From contig JARVKI010000108.1 of the NCBI GenBank assembly GCA_036674765.1, forward strand, positions 1-64,000: DNA of 64,000 nt, read 5' to 3'. The notes under the pieces were generated by a model. That model ran no database searches. It was not told the DNA's origin and was given only the letters and a program-made list of their open reading frames with translations. This stretch comes from Seiridium cupressi (lineage: Eukaryota; Ascomycota; Sordariomycetes; Amphisphaeriales; Sporocadaceae). The translations under genes were made by a program, and so were the position numbers. Below are positions 44,247 to 56,001 of the stretch, one piece after another (within the stretch, counting starts at the first letter, position 1; each line of letters starts with the position of its first letter).

Positions 44247-45232
44247 TTATACCCCTTTCGAAAAGGTCGTGCCACCAACCACCTTGTCGAATTCGCTGCA
44301 TTTCGACAGACCGCAGATCTCAAACACGTCCCTTACACCGCCGTCGATCTTCCCATCCGGGCTGTGCCGGTCCTTGATCTCGCCCGTCTCTTTCAGCTCC
44401 TTGCAGAATTCTCTTGTCGCGATGTATACCGAGGTCATACCAACCATGGGCCAGATGACAATCTTGAAGCCAATGTCCTTCGCCTCCTTGGCGTTGATCA
44501 GCGGCGTGACACCTCCGCCGACCATGTTCAGGAAGCAAGGTGTCGGGGCCAACTCCTGGACGACCTGGGCCATCTCCTCCTTGCTGTTCATGCCCTCCAG
44601 GAAAGCGACATCAGCACCCGCCGCAACAGCGGCCTTGAGCCTCGTGACGGCCTCGTCGTAGCCCAGGGATTGCAGCGCATCCGTCCGTGCAATGATGACG
44701 ATGTCCTGGCCCATCCGCTCACGGGCGATCGCGGCGGCCTTGATTCTCGCTGCGTAGGTGTTGACGTCGACGAGCTCCTTGCCGAGCAGGTGGCCGCACC
44801 GCTTTGTGGTGATCTGGTCCTCGATGTGGAAGCCCGCCACGCCCTGCAGGATGTACTTCTCGGTGGTGCGAGCGACCATGAGGGGACCGCCGAAACCCGT
44901 GTCTGCGTCTGCGATCACAGGGACGTCCCGGTCCAGGCCGGCGATCATGCCGGCGTTGGTGGCCATGTCGTCAACGGTCGTGAGACCGAGATCCGGCTGT
45001 CCAAGCCGCGACACTGCCGTGCCAGCGCCAGTCTGATCGAGCGTTTAGCTGGTTGCGTTGTTGAGATGCCCCGGAGCGATGCTGTACTCACCATGTAAAG
45101 AGCGTCAAAGCCTACGCTGAGAGCCATCCGGGCTGTGAGGCCATCATGAACACCAGGAGCAACAACAATCTTGTCCGGATTGGCGAGGAACTCCCGGAGC
45201 TTCGCGGCGCCTTTGGCCTGTACAGGTGCCAT
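44247..45232 (-). CDS. PEP mutase/isocitrate lyase superfamily enzyme
   Basis: Two exons (45092-45232 and 44247-45032; donor GTGAGT, acceptor ATCAG) give 308 residues. The product starts MAPVQAKGAAKLREFL, followed by VVAPGVHDGLTARMALSVGF. The exon join restores LYMTGAGTAVSRLGQPDLG, a family hallmark. The metal-binding strand is ADADTGFGGP, and the active-site loop is TKRCGHLLGKELVD, whose Cys is the usual catalytic residue of C-C lyases of this superfamily. Later segments IVIIARTDA and VAFLEGMNSKEEM complete the barrel. The Cys favours a 2-methylisocitrate/dimethylmalate lyase-type reaction over a phosphonate mutase, but the substrate cannot be told from sequence. No targeting signal is seen, so a cytosolic location is likely. 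Confidence 0.9.
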
Positions 45233-47439
45233 TTTATAGGATGTTTGCGGGGGGGTCGAATGAACTATGCAGAGCAGGATCGCACACAGCTATTGAGTCG
45301 AATGATAGAAACAGTCACCGGCACAGCAGAGGCATGCCAAGCCAGCATATATATACTGCGGCACTCAAGGAATTCGCCTCTCCGTTCTCGGAACCGGGCA
45401 GCCTCGAATTGTCTTCGGGAGGGGCGTTTCGTCAGAGGCGCGGACCTAAATCCGCTCTGAGCTTTGGAGTTGTGGAGATTTTATTGCATTGATTCCCACG
45501 TTTTCACCGATCGATCCGGGATCCGGTGTCTTCTGCTGGATTAGGCTTGAATGAAGACAGTACGCACGCATCCTCTGTGGCTTTCAACGGGGCTGCTGGG
45601 TCTTTGTTTCCCGCCTCATCTGGATCTGCCAATCTCTGGATATAAGCAGTGCCCCTCTATGCCTCAGCGCCGAGCATATCGACATCAGTGGGGTGACCGC
45701 TGAGCGGATAGACAAGTGGGGAGCCTCGGGCGTGGGCTGCCGACGGCGAAGAGCATTTTGCGGGGAAGCTTGCCGACGGCAGGGCCACCGGAGGCTGGAG
45801 TCTGGAGCCGGGACCTAGCGACCGCTCCTGCATAGATATTGTTGAAACCTGGGTTAGTAAAGCGGCATTTCACCTGCACAAGCGGGACTACGGCCTACTC
45901 TATATTCAGATCATGCCTGGACCGACCCAGTTATTATGCTGCCAAGGGGGTGGTGGAAGCAGGAGTATTGGGCGCACTTCGGAGCCTCCGAATCTGGGCT
46001 GCCGGAGATGTTGACTGTTATACTGGCACGCAGATAGGGGCGGGATCAGTGGTCAGATACCAAGTCAAAAGAGATAAGTAATATTCCATTTTTAACGATT
46101 GGATTGAGTATCGGACTCATCCATGCAGTTAAGCCAATTATTCGGGGCCTTTGTCTCGTCACATATCTTGAATCCTCCCGTGGTCTAGGCGCAGACTATA
46201 GAGCTAGAGTGAGATTGCATTCGATCCAATACGTCAACTAGTGCATATAGGGGCGGTGAGTTCGAATTGTGTGGCCACCGTGTAGTATAGTAATCTGCTA
46301 GGATAGCACTATATCGTTTCAAGGCGGTTTCGAACGCTTCGTGCTGATAGTAGGGTTGACTGCGAGCTTATCTCCCTCCCGGGCAGCATGATAAACACCA
46401 AGGTAAGCAAGCTGGGCATCGCAGCATACTCGCATAAAATCACCACATGTTGTTGGGCCGTCCCTCTGCGGCCTAACCCGTGACCCCGATCACTATAACC
46501 CGCAGTCTCTTGAAGAGCCGTAATACCATTCCCAATGGCCTGAAAAAGACAACGGTTCAGATAGTACCACACATAAATCGCGACATCTAGCCAATGCGAC
46601 TCCAGCCGGTCAGTCACTCCGCGCCACTGTGCGCACAACCGCGACTTGCAAAAAGTTAGTGAGGTATCGGCCCTGTTCCTTGATGCGACGAAGTAGTATA
46701 GAAAAGAACGAGAATTCTCCTGAAATGTGTCTGTCAAAGGCGAAAGGTCGATTGTTTGTTCGCCGGTCGTTCTGGGCGGAATAGCTGCCGAATCATACGA
46801 TTAAGCACGAACCCTATTCATTAAGACAGAAATGGCCGGTGCTGTTTGAGATTCACCGCGAAATTCCCGCCCAGCTGATGGCGGGTTCGAGGTGAATTAC
46901 TCCCAGTAGCTGCGCAAGCCCACTGTGATATAGATACCTAATACGGCGAGTTGTACCAGAGGATGGTATTGGGAATGACCATAACATAGAAGAATGATGT
47001 GGAAAGAAAGAAAAAAGGAGGCGGATATTTCGGTAGGAGCTGTGACTGGGTTAGTTCTGCAAATTATTAGCGCTGGTCCGAAACAACTTTTGTATCGCAA
47101 AATTCGACAAACCCAGACGGAGATGAACTCCATCTGGACCGTCTTGAGACGGCATCCACTGGATGCATCGCTAGGCGGTTGACCTCGAAGAGCTCCCCTA
47201 AAGAGTGAGTCTCCTCTATCATTACTATGCTTCATAATAATGCAACGATTCAAGATCGCGCGTGAGATCGCCCTTTTCAGACTTCAGAATCGCCCTTTAC
47301 CCCGTGTGTTCCCTGTAACTCCTGCGTTTGCCGTATGTGCTTCCTTCTCCTCTGGGTATAACCAACTCGGTCCACATCACCAGCAATCTGTTTTCTTTCC
47401 AGTAGTCAATGTCACTTGTACAAAACCTGTCCAAACCCC
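45233..47439. other. Intergenic region
   Basis: About 2.2 kb between the PEP mutase-like promoter and the AAAP permease 3' end. Reading frames here are short and featureless. A TATATATA tract near the left end is listed separately. Confidence 0.5.
45347..45355 (-). promoter_or_regulatory. TATA-like tract of the PEP mutase-like gene
   Basis: ATATATATA lies about 115 bases upstream of the ATG at 45232 in the minus-strand direction, a plausible core-promoter position. Supported by composition and distance only. Confidence 0.4.
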
Positions 47440-49643
47440 TTAGATGCCGTTGCTAGCACACTGGAAGACGGATCCGACGGTTCCTGCTTCGAACTCAAGA
47501 ATGATGCCTTCGACTGAAGCATATGTTCCAGCTGTCAAGAAGAACAATCCAGTGAGGATGATGAGCTGCAAATGTTAGCTCGGGTGTCCATAAAGGCTAG
47601 ATCGGTTACCTGGAATACTCACGACATTCAGGATACCCTCGAACCAACCACGGAAGGATCGATCTTTCACGAGCGCGACAGATCCATCAGCTTCACGCAT
47701 CCGGAAATAGGCGACGCCCCAGAAGATGAACCCGAAGAATGAATCGAACAGTGACGACATGAGGGATAAGACTGCAGCTAGGTTAACAGGTGGTGGGTGA
47801 CGATAATTGAGGAATGCTCACGTGATGAGAAGAAGGGAATCACGTTAGCGATCAGGAAGGCGAGAATCCAGGTAGCCACTATAGGCTTGTGTCAGCTCAT
47901 TTTCGCGAACATAACTATAAGCGATCTACGCTGGGGACTCACAGAGGATACCGGACCAACTTGCCCAACCAATAAGGGTGTGCTCATTCTTGTGGCGTGA
48001 GTTCTGGAAGATGCGGAAGAAGATGAATCGCGCCGAAACTGAAGCATACAGGACACCTAGGAAAATGAGTGTCGGGATCATGAAAGAGAAGGAAACCTGG
48101 TATCACGGATTAGCAACCGACATCTCAACCGGACCCGAGCCGGATTTTGTGCTTCTAGAGCTTGTCCTAGGAGGTCCAGGAATTAAAGTCTGATGTGCTT
48201 ACCTTCTTGTAGAGAGTCTCGAGAGAACCAAAAGCTGGCGCAGTCATGTATTGATTGCCAACATAAGCATATACAACAGCACCGACAATGCTGAATACCA
48301 GAATCTCGAGAATTGTGCAAGCCCACAGAGCCTTGGGGAAGTCTCTCGGATCCTTCATTTCCGCAATGAAACTCGGAAGCGTGATCTGACCGATGAAAGT
48401 GTAGCTGATGTTCAAGAATGCGTTGAGTCCGGAAACGAAAGTCGTGCCCGCGAGTGGTATGGCAGTGACGATGGGGCTACCGAGCTCTTCGGTGTAGCCG
48501 GCGGGCTGGAATTGGATAGCAGCAAAGATGGTTGCAAGAAGCACCGAGATGAAGGTGAAAAAGGCTGATGCTGTTCCCAATTTGGAGAGCATGTCAAAGG
48601 TTCGTGGAAGCGAGCAGATCCAAGCAATCAAAGCGACAATGATTCCAAAAGACACGGTCTGACATGATACGCCTGCGTCGCCGGTGCCAATCATGGTGTT
48701 GATGTACTTGGCACCAACCAGAACGTGAAGGCCCTACGACTACGTCAGATACTGCATAATGGATTTGACCGCTGGTTATGTACTGACCTGGATAAAGGTG
48801 TTGTTCAAGACGAACATGACGGCGGTGAACCACCATGCCCACTTCTTGTTCCAGAAGAGCATTTGACCAATGTCGCACACATCGCGAACTTCAGGGTGCC
48901 TCAAGCAGAATTCCCACAAGATGATGGAGCTATCACTCTGGGTCAGCGCGGCTTGAGGAAATGGGACCTCGTGAGGACATACGTATATAGCACAAGGAGA
49001 GCCTGAACGACGGTGAGGATGAGTCTAGCATTGCATTAGTCCAGTGAACAGTAGATAGATGATTTTCCGCAATTGTGCACTCACCCGGGTACGAGGCCCA
49101 AAACGCTGTATGACCATGGAAAACTCATAATGGCCTACGAAGTGTTAGCTGTCATGCTGAGAAGAAAGCCACTTGAAGATATGGCATGAGCCCGTAGGCG
49201 GATCTGAGGCACATGGCAACAAGCATTGAGCCAAGCTTCGGGTTCCTGCGTACCAAGCAAATGTATTCAGAGAATAGGAGTGCGGCTGTCTGGAGATCTG
49301 AGATTAGCGTATGCCACGCCTTGGCTGCCGTCTGGGCATCGGAGTACTCGAGCTTAAGACGTACTTTCTGCCAGCTGCAAGTACGATATTGAATTGCGCA
49401 GTTCTCCTCGCTCGCCTTTTGTTTGATCAAAATCTCATCAGCGCTATTAAGATCGCTGGTCGAGGTCGCAGCAGAGGAGGATCCAATGGGTGCCACTATA
49501 GGTGCGATGCGAGGCCCAATCTTGACATCTTTTCCACCAAACCATGCTGAGCGTCCGCGAGGAACACCAGGCTCTGCAACATAGCCGGCACCTCGTTCGT
49601 CGGCGACACCCTTGGGAGGGTCGGAGGCGCTGTCGAAAGCCAT
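47440..49643 (-). CDS. Amino acid transporter, AAAP family (MTR-like)
   Basis: Ten exons (49365-49643, 49254-49289, 49085-49134, 48983-49024, 48788-48929, 48203-48733, 47943-48096, 47822-47878, 47623-47777, 47440-47565) join in frame to 523 residues. This is the usual size for fungal plasma-membrane amino acid permeases such as Neurospora MTR (neutral aliphatic and aromatic amino acids). The soluble N terminus ends in CAIQYRTCSWQKTAALLFSE, the family entry to helix 1. About eleven hydrophobic segments follow (for example GLILTVVQALLVLYT, TAVMFVLNNTFIQGLHVLVG, FGIIVALIAWICSLP, LWACTILEILVFSIVGAVVY). The conserved block FLNISYTFIGQITLPSFIAEMKDPRDFPKA is present (INISYT-type core NISYTFIGQITLPSF). 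All donors are GT. Exact substrate cannot be read from sequence. Confidence 0.92.
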
Positions 49644-51340
49644 GGTGATGCGCGTCGTTGTGACTTTGTGAGAAGGGGAAAGTGATAACAGACGATATGC
49701 GCCTTAGCGCGGCTAGAACGGTTGCAAAGGAATACTTGGTACTTCTGTCAAGCGGGATGTCTCGTCAATGTTCACGTATCCCACAATGGAGCCAGCAAAG
49801 CGTCAGCGTTTTGTGCGAAAGCAGAGCAGCAGGTATTCTGCTCTGGGACACGACGGGCTTAAAAGGATGACGGGCTAGTTAGCGGCCAGGTTGACGTACG
49901 AGCCAAGCCTATCTACGAACCTGGTATTCCACGCAGCGGGCAGGTAGTTCGGTCTAGCCGTCCTGCAGGAATACATAATAGAGGGGACTGGCTTGCAGGT
50001 TGCAGGGTTGGGCATACTTTCAGCCTCGCAAGCATGCAATACTTCTGGTACGCAATCCAGCGACGCGCTTGACCTTTGAAGCTTCGCAAGATAGACAACG
50101 GCGTCGCCAAGGTTGCACCTACCCCAGTAGGAGTCTTGTAAAAGCTCAAGCTATGCCCACCAGTGACACACCAAATTGCCTTCAAGAGAGACCTTCGAGA
50201 TGACGTGCTAGGCACTTGTGAGGGCCCGACCAATCCTGTGCCCGCAATTCGAGCCCAGATAGCAGGGAACGGATCTGCTAGCGGGCCTGTATGAGATCGC
50301 GGCCAGGGTAACGATAACACAATTGTTCTCATGTCGAAGCAGGTCTGACATTGCATCTCCTAGCCTGGCATAGCGCTCGGTCGCGGCCGGATGGGAGAGA
50401 ATAACAATTGAATCATCAACTATCGTGATCTAAGAGGGAGGCCATATCGAGCAGACCGCCGGTTGAGCCAAGTCAACGTATGGGTAATTGCCGAGTTCAG
50501 GACTTCCGAATCATCGAGATGACGCAAAATACCGTATATCGCCCCGAGCGAGTCGCGCAGGTTGAGGTCTAGAGTATGCGGCGAATTTCATGAACGAATA
50601 AAAATGTTAGAATGTCATCTCCCGGAGTGCGCCTTCTCGCTAAGCTTGCTAGTGCGTTGGATCCTTCGTGGTTTCTGAGTCCACCGGGAGTTGCTTTTTT
50701 GCGAAAGGATCTGTTTGTTAAAACGGGGATCGGTCCCGGTAGTCGGTTTGGGATTTGATTGCAGAGCAGAGCGACCAGCAATGAGTGAGCTGAAACCCCA
50801 CATAGGATGTGATACCTGGCGAGCAATCCGACAGGAGCGCCAGAACAAGAGTTCGGGGTAATGAATCACTTGGGCAAGACCGCAGGCTCAGCAATTGACC
50901 GTGCTTGTTGAGTATCTCACAAGGCCCAATAGAACTCGGTCGCAACGGATGTTTAGTATGTTGTGGAGGCATATCACCTTACTGTATGTCTCCCGCTTCG
51001 CCCTACGATGATCAATCTTCACCCTGCGATGACCAATACTGTATTGCCTAGTGTCTGCAGAAGCTACACCATCACTACAATGTAGTTGCCAATTGCTTAA
51101 AAAGAGTTCCAGCAGTTGGAACCCCAGGGCCCGTCTGCCTTCAACGTCTCCCAACGATTCCCCACCCCCGAATCAGTAGCTTACTTGCTGCAGAGTGCAC
51201 ACGATGGCACATGCTCTCGGAGATTTTTGAGGTCGGCTACCTACCGAGCTCTAGAGCTTGTTTGGTATGACGGTATCAAAGAGGCTGCCTCATGAGTGTT
51301 GATGCGCATACCAGAGGTCAATAGACAGACACGGGTAGAC
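49644..51340. other. Intergenic, AAAP promoter side
   Basis: About 1.7 kb upstream of the leftward permease gene. It must contain the permease promoter. Short frames show no features. Confidence 0.5.
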
Positions 51341-51342
51341 AG

Positions 51343-51454
51343 ATTCATGGCTCGGCAAGATTGGATCGTGCAGCTAGATTTAGAGGGTTGAATACCGTAA
51401 TGGGTTCGAATCCCATCGGCGTCGGTTCTGGAGAGACTTCAGGTCTCTCTTTTT
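51343..51454 (+). ncRNA. Possible Pol III-type element (tRNA 3'-half-like)
   Basis: The sequence GGTTCGAATCC at about 51,402 is a perfect B-box. It sits in a possible T-arm (ATGGG, loop TTCGAAT, CCCAT). An A-box-like TGGCTCGGCAAG lies about 55 bases upstream. No matching 5' acceptor strand for CGGCGTC is present, so it is not an intact tRNA. Downstream, GAGAGAC pairs with GTCTCTC around a five-base loop and runs into TTTTT, a Pol III-style terminator. A tRNA-derived short element or tRNA relic is the best reading. Confidence 0.3.
51431..51454 (+). terminator. Perfect 7-bp hairpin followed by T5
   Basis: Stem GAGAGAC (51431-51437), loop TTCAG, stem GTCTCTC (51443-51449), then TTTTT (51450-51454). 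In eukaryotes a run of four or more T ends Pol III transcription. Its position just after a perfect B-box makes that role plausible. Confidence 0.4.
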
Positions 51455-51474
51455 CTCGTGCCTGTCCCGAAGAT

Positions 51475-51505
51475 CTGACTGACTGACTGACTGACTGACT
51501 GACTG
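51475..51505. repeat. (GACT)n tetranucleotide repeat
   Basis: Seven full GACT units plus partial units, without interruption. It begins about 20 bases after the hairpin/T-run. Short tandem repeats often form the tails of tRNA-derived SINEs, but microsatellites also occur by chance. Confidence 0.95.
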
Positions 51506-53094
51506 TTGACAAGTCTCGCAAAGCTACAATTTGGCACCAACGTCCCTGACGGTCACCTCGCATGCTACCACAGAGAGGTGACACGGACCTGTGAAACAGC
51601 TGGAGTATACGCTCATAGAAACAAGGGCAAGGGCTTAGTTTGATAGCCATTGACAGATAGATATGAAAAGTCACGTCGAGCGAGGACTTCGCGTTTTGAA
51701 TACCTGCTGACCTAGAAGACTGTAATTGGCAGCTGCGCTTGTGGAGCCGAACTGCCCTCCTTGGATGGGTCCCAGACGGCGTCCCCCGCATCTTGGCGGC
51801 TCCTTTGGGGATGGTGGAGAACTGCATAACTGGAAGAAGGGCCAAGCTGAAAAATTTCCATCACGGGATTGGGCGACATCGCTACAAGTAGCTATCTGAC
51901 CTCTGACCGACCTGGAAGACAGACCCTCGGGGATGACGCAAGTAACAAGTGTTGCCTGTTTGTCTGTTCAGTCGTGAGCTGATTGACGTCGAGATGAATT
52001 GCCTACGTATGATAGATAGCTTTCTTACGAACGCCAAGGAAATAGCAGTCTTCGGCGGCGGCGGCGACGACGGACAATGTGTGCTCAGGCACATTCAGTG
52101 AGCATTACCTGCAGTATATCACCAAAGGACGCCAGTCGTTGTCAATTTGTCAGCCATTCACGTGCTAGAGGGCCGGGTTTGCAGCAGTTCTCAGACAACC
52201 AAGGGACCTGCAATGGGTGCGTTTGCCGCTTATTCACCACAGCACTCACAGACATGGGTGACAATCCCGACCACCTCACTAACCTACGGGTTAGCGGAGC
52301 AATAAACCCAGCGCTATGGGGTCGGTCACTCGCGAAGTCGGCGCCTCCCTCAGTCACCTCGAAGGGCCATCTAGAAGGAAAGTTGCCAATGGACCTACGC
52401 CAAAAAGAGGTGGACAATTCTCGTGCCCCGTGCAAACCCCAAAAGCATTTCGTTGTACACGGGAAACACGTGCTACACGCAAGCTGCGTTGCAGTCGGTG
52501 CGATGCATCTGTGGCTGTCAAAAGTATAACGCAGTGCTCACCAACTAGCTAGCACCTCAAATTTACGGTTGCATTTGGGCTGAGGTGAGATGTCCTGGGC
52601 TGCCACCCCAGGCTCTGCGTCCCAATAGACGTTACATGTAGTTTAGCTCCATGCTGCCGAGGTCCACCCCCAGGACATGATCCCTTGCAATGGCCGATCC
52701 GGGCTCCGGAGCGGGCGTAACCCCCTTCGTATTTAAGTTATGACCTGGCACCGTACGCGACACAGACCGCATCTGTCACGTTCTGGTCATTCTCTGTGCA
52801 ACAACGGGTTTCGGTGGGTGCTATCAAACTCAAAGAATACCGGCATCATGTTTGGGAAAGTGAAGAAAGGTTCGTGGTTTCCATTCTCCCAAGTCGAAGC
52901 CCTGGGCGGCTACACTCGACAAACAAGATCCCATTGTCATCTAGGGATGACGCGGTGAGGAGGTGTCGTGGACATCGTGTCATCTATGATGCCAAAGACA
53001 CCAAGTCCATTGATTACTTTTGTTGGCGATCAATCCCCTACTGTGCTTCTGATGTATCCGCCTTGGAAATATAGTATTTTCCATCACTCTCGCA
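51506..53094. other. Upstream region of the MFS transporter gene
   Basis: About 1.6 kb with no supported gene. A TATTTAAG at 52730 and a short downstream run may mark the core promoter, about 365 bases from the ATG. Confidence 0.45.
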
Positions 53095-55145
53095 ATGCGC
53101 CGCCCCGACGAAGCAAACACTAACACTTCCACAGCCGAGCTTTCCGATGACAACATCGAGCATGAAGGACCAATTGTCTATGATGAATTGCACGTAGTGT
53201 GTCCACCGCACACGACGGAGCGTAAGCTGGTGACGCGCATCGACTTCCGCTTGATGCCCTTCATCATCATTATGTACCTGCTGGCCTTCTTGGATCGTGT
53301 CAACATTGCGAACGCGAGGACCTTCAACTTGACAGCGGACCTGAACCTTACCGGCACGCAATACAATACTGGTCAGTAGCGTCTTGTGCCTCGTCCGATG
53401 GCGACATTGTTCTTCCGGCGGACATTCCAACTGACCTGACCCGCAGCTTTGACAATGTTCTTTATACCATATATCTTTTTCGAGATCCCCAGCAACATTC
53501 TCCTGAAACGCCTTTCGCCTAGGATATGATAAGTCAACTCTACTTAACTGTGACTGGCTTCACTAACTTGCATTCTACGCTGCCCGGTTGTATGATGGGC
53601 TTTGGAATTCTCTCAGTTTGCCAGGGCCTAGTGCAGAACTATTCTGGACTTCTAGCAACCCGATTTTTCCTTGGACTATTTGAAACAGGCATGTTTCCGG
53701 GCTGCTTCTACCTGCTGGGTGAGTTTGTTCCTTGATGAGGAAAGAGATCCTTGGTTCTGACCTTTATTAGGTATGTGGTATAGACGTAGTGAAGCACAGA
53801 AGCGTGTAAGTAAATCTGTGTTATTTCGTGCCCCTCATGGCCTGTTTCTCGAGCGGAGTGAACGCTTCCTGGTTGAGAATTTCTGCTGTTGAAGCAAGCT
53901 TCGGCCCACGATGATGCGCCAAACACAATCGACAAAGGAATCGCTGACCTTAGGTTTTTATAGTACAGTCTGTTCTTCTCATCGACAAGTCTCGCAGGTG
54001 CCTTTGGAGGTTTACTTGCCTCCGCGATAGGGAAAAGTAAGTTTGGGACTGTTACACTGGGATAGTACGAGGACTGATCGTGACTATAGTGGATGGAATT
54101 CGTGGTTATTCTGGCTGGCGCTGGATTTTCATTCTTGAGGGCATTCTCACAGTCCTTGTCGCTTTTGTTTTCTTCTTCTTCTTTCCATCTTTGTAAGCGG
54201 CCTCATAATCACCACGCTCTCTACATGAATCGCTAACTGGAACGAAGCCCCGAACAAGCTCATTGGCTTCAGGAAGACGAGCGCGACTACATACGGGCGC
54301 GTCTGCAAGCCGACCAGGGCCACAGCGCCGCCGAACGTAAAGTCGGCTTCCGCGATGTTGTTTCCGTCATGAAGGACTACCGCGTCTGGCTAGGAGGATT
54401 CATGTACTTTGGTCTTATCGTCCCGGTAAGGTACCCTAAAATTTGAAATTGAACTTGATATTAATCCTCTCCCAGGCATATGGTTATGCCTTCTTTGCGC
54501 CGCAAATCATCAAGACGTAAGTCAAAGAAATATCCCAAGGTAGCGTGTCTTTTTCCCGCAATGGATGCTCATATCCTTGGCAGGTACAACTACAGTGCAA
54601 TCCAGACACAGCTGCGCTCCGTTCCTCCGTGGGCCGTCTCGTTCGGTTTCTCGTTGATCATTGCCGCGTTCTCTGACTGGTTCCGCCACCGCGCCTTGTT
54701 CGCCATCCTTCCGCTCTTCCTCTCAATAGCCGGTTTCGGCATTCTGATCTCGGTGCACAACAACACCAACCTCGAGTACGCGGCGCTATTCCTGGTTGTT
54801 ATGGGCACCTACGGCGCGATGCCCATCATCGTGTGCTGGTTTAACATGAATCTCGGCGGCCACCACCGGCGGTCCATCGGCACCGCCTGGCAGGTCGGCT
54901 TTGGAAACATTGGCGGCATCATCGCCACCTACGCCTTCCTGGACTCGGACGCTCCGTACTACAGGAAAGGCTACTCCATCTCCATCGCCTTTACCGCTCT
55001 CAGTGGCCTCACGTCGATTGTCTACTTGACCACTCTGATGTTTGAGAACAGGAAGCGGGCCAAGTCCGTCAGAGCGGTTGGCCTGTCGGACTACGAGAAG
55101 TCGGAGCTGGGGGATTTAAATCCAGAATTCAAATACATGTACTGA
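53095..55145 (+). CDS. MFS transporter, DAL5-like anion:cation symporter family; one abnormal intron
   Basis: Nine exons can be joined: 53095-53371, 53447-53523, about 53580-53718, 53771-53805, 53964-54036, 54090-54192, 54248-54425, 54476-54516 and 54584-55145, giving about 494 residues. The family (allantoate/nicotinate-type permeases) imports small organic anions across the plasma membrane. Helix 1 contains LVTRIDFRLMPFIIIMYLLAFLDRVNIANAR (core MPFIIIMYLLAFLDRVNIAN); later segments are FFEIPSNILLKRLSPR, ARFFLGL-type TRFFLGLFETGMFPG, YSGWRWIFILEGI and HHRRSIGTAWQVGFGNIGGI. All introns but one are GT-AG. Between 53523 and 53580 the intron begins ATATGATAAG and has no AG near its end, and its first codons include TGA. 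Unless this is a sequence error, the gene may be damaged. Substrate is unknown. Confidence 0.8.
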
Positions 55146-56001
55146 GTGGTAGCGTGCGGGAAGCATGACGAGGTAAATGCTTTCCACTCACTCACTCATT
55201 TAGAGTTCAGAGGCTCTCTTATGTGCGGAGGAAAAGCTGCGAATGCAACCAATTATTTCCACACAGGCCACCGATAGTGTCCTCATCTTGGCTCTGTTCA
55301 TGTAAAGGACGCAACACAAGAAAAGCATCTTTTGCTACCGTGCCACTGCTTGTGGAATGTTCCATATCACTAAAATGGCGACACCGCGACCAATCCAGAT
55401 GCACAAGCACTATGAACTGCCGTAGTGTTTGATACGGGTTCGTCGCATTCCGATGACAGCCATAGTAATTGATAACTCGGTTATAGTAACCTTTCGACCT
55501 TGGCCATACATTGATAGCATGAAGTAGTCGTCGACCGGCAAAAAGAAAACTTGGAAAGAACTTTATAGGGAGTGGTTGTCTCTGTTCTGATCCCACAGCT
55601 ATGTAGTGTCTCACGAAACCTCTTATTCTACCCTGAAGATATTCAAGTCTCTGGTACAAGAAAACCGTAACACCGGCATTGCAATGTTGTATTGTAACGG
55701 TGAGAGACGGGGTTTATCCATGAAGTATCGTGCACGCCACCACTGGTCTCCCATCACCCCGACGTGGGCGCTTGGAAGGGAGATTCTTCGAATACTCCAG
55801 AAAAGATATCTCCTCCAAAACATCAGAGAATCCCTTTTCAGCCTGGCCCCTTTTGAAGAAAAAAAAGAGAGATCATGTCCACATACTCCCAGCCAAATGA
55901 TAACAAAACTCATTCCCCCAAGAAAAATCCGCTTTCCTCTTTATTCACATGGACACATATCCCGTATCATGACCCAAACTCGCGTAACAAACTACACCCG
56001 C
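55146..56001. other. Convergent intergenic region
   Basis: About 860 bases between the 3' ends of the MFS gene and the RhoGAP gene. Frames here are short and unrelated to known proteins. Confidence 0.5.

Noticed and set aside
51343..51424. Intact tRNA gene
   Set aside because: A T-arm and B-box are present, but no 5' acceptor strand complementary to CGGCGTC and no proper D- or anticodon arm could be found.
51345..51845. A 166-codon minus-strand frame
   Set aside because: It passes through the tetranucleotide repeat and the tRNA-like segment, which produce repetitive and T-arm-derived residues. No protein features remain.
53524..53578. AT-AC type intron in the MFS gene
   Set aside because: The boundaries ATATGA...TTCTAC exist, but removing that segment puts the following exon out of frame and the branch site looks like the ordinary U2 type.
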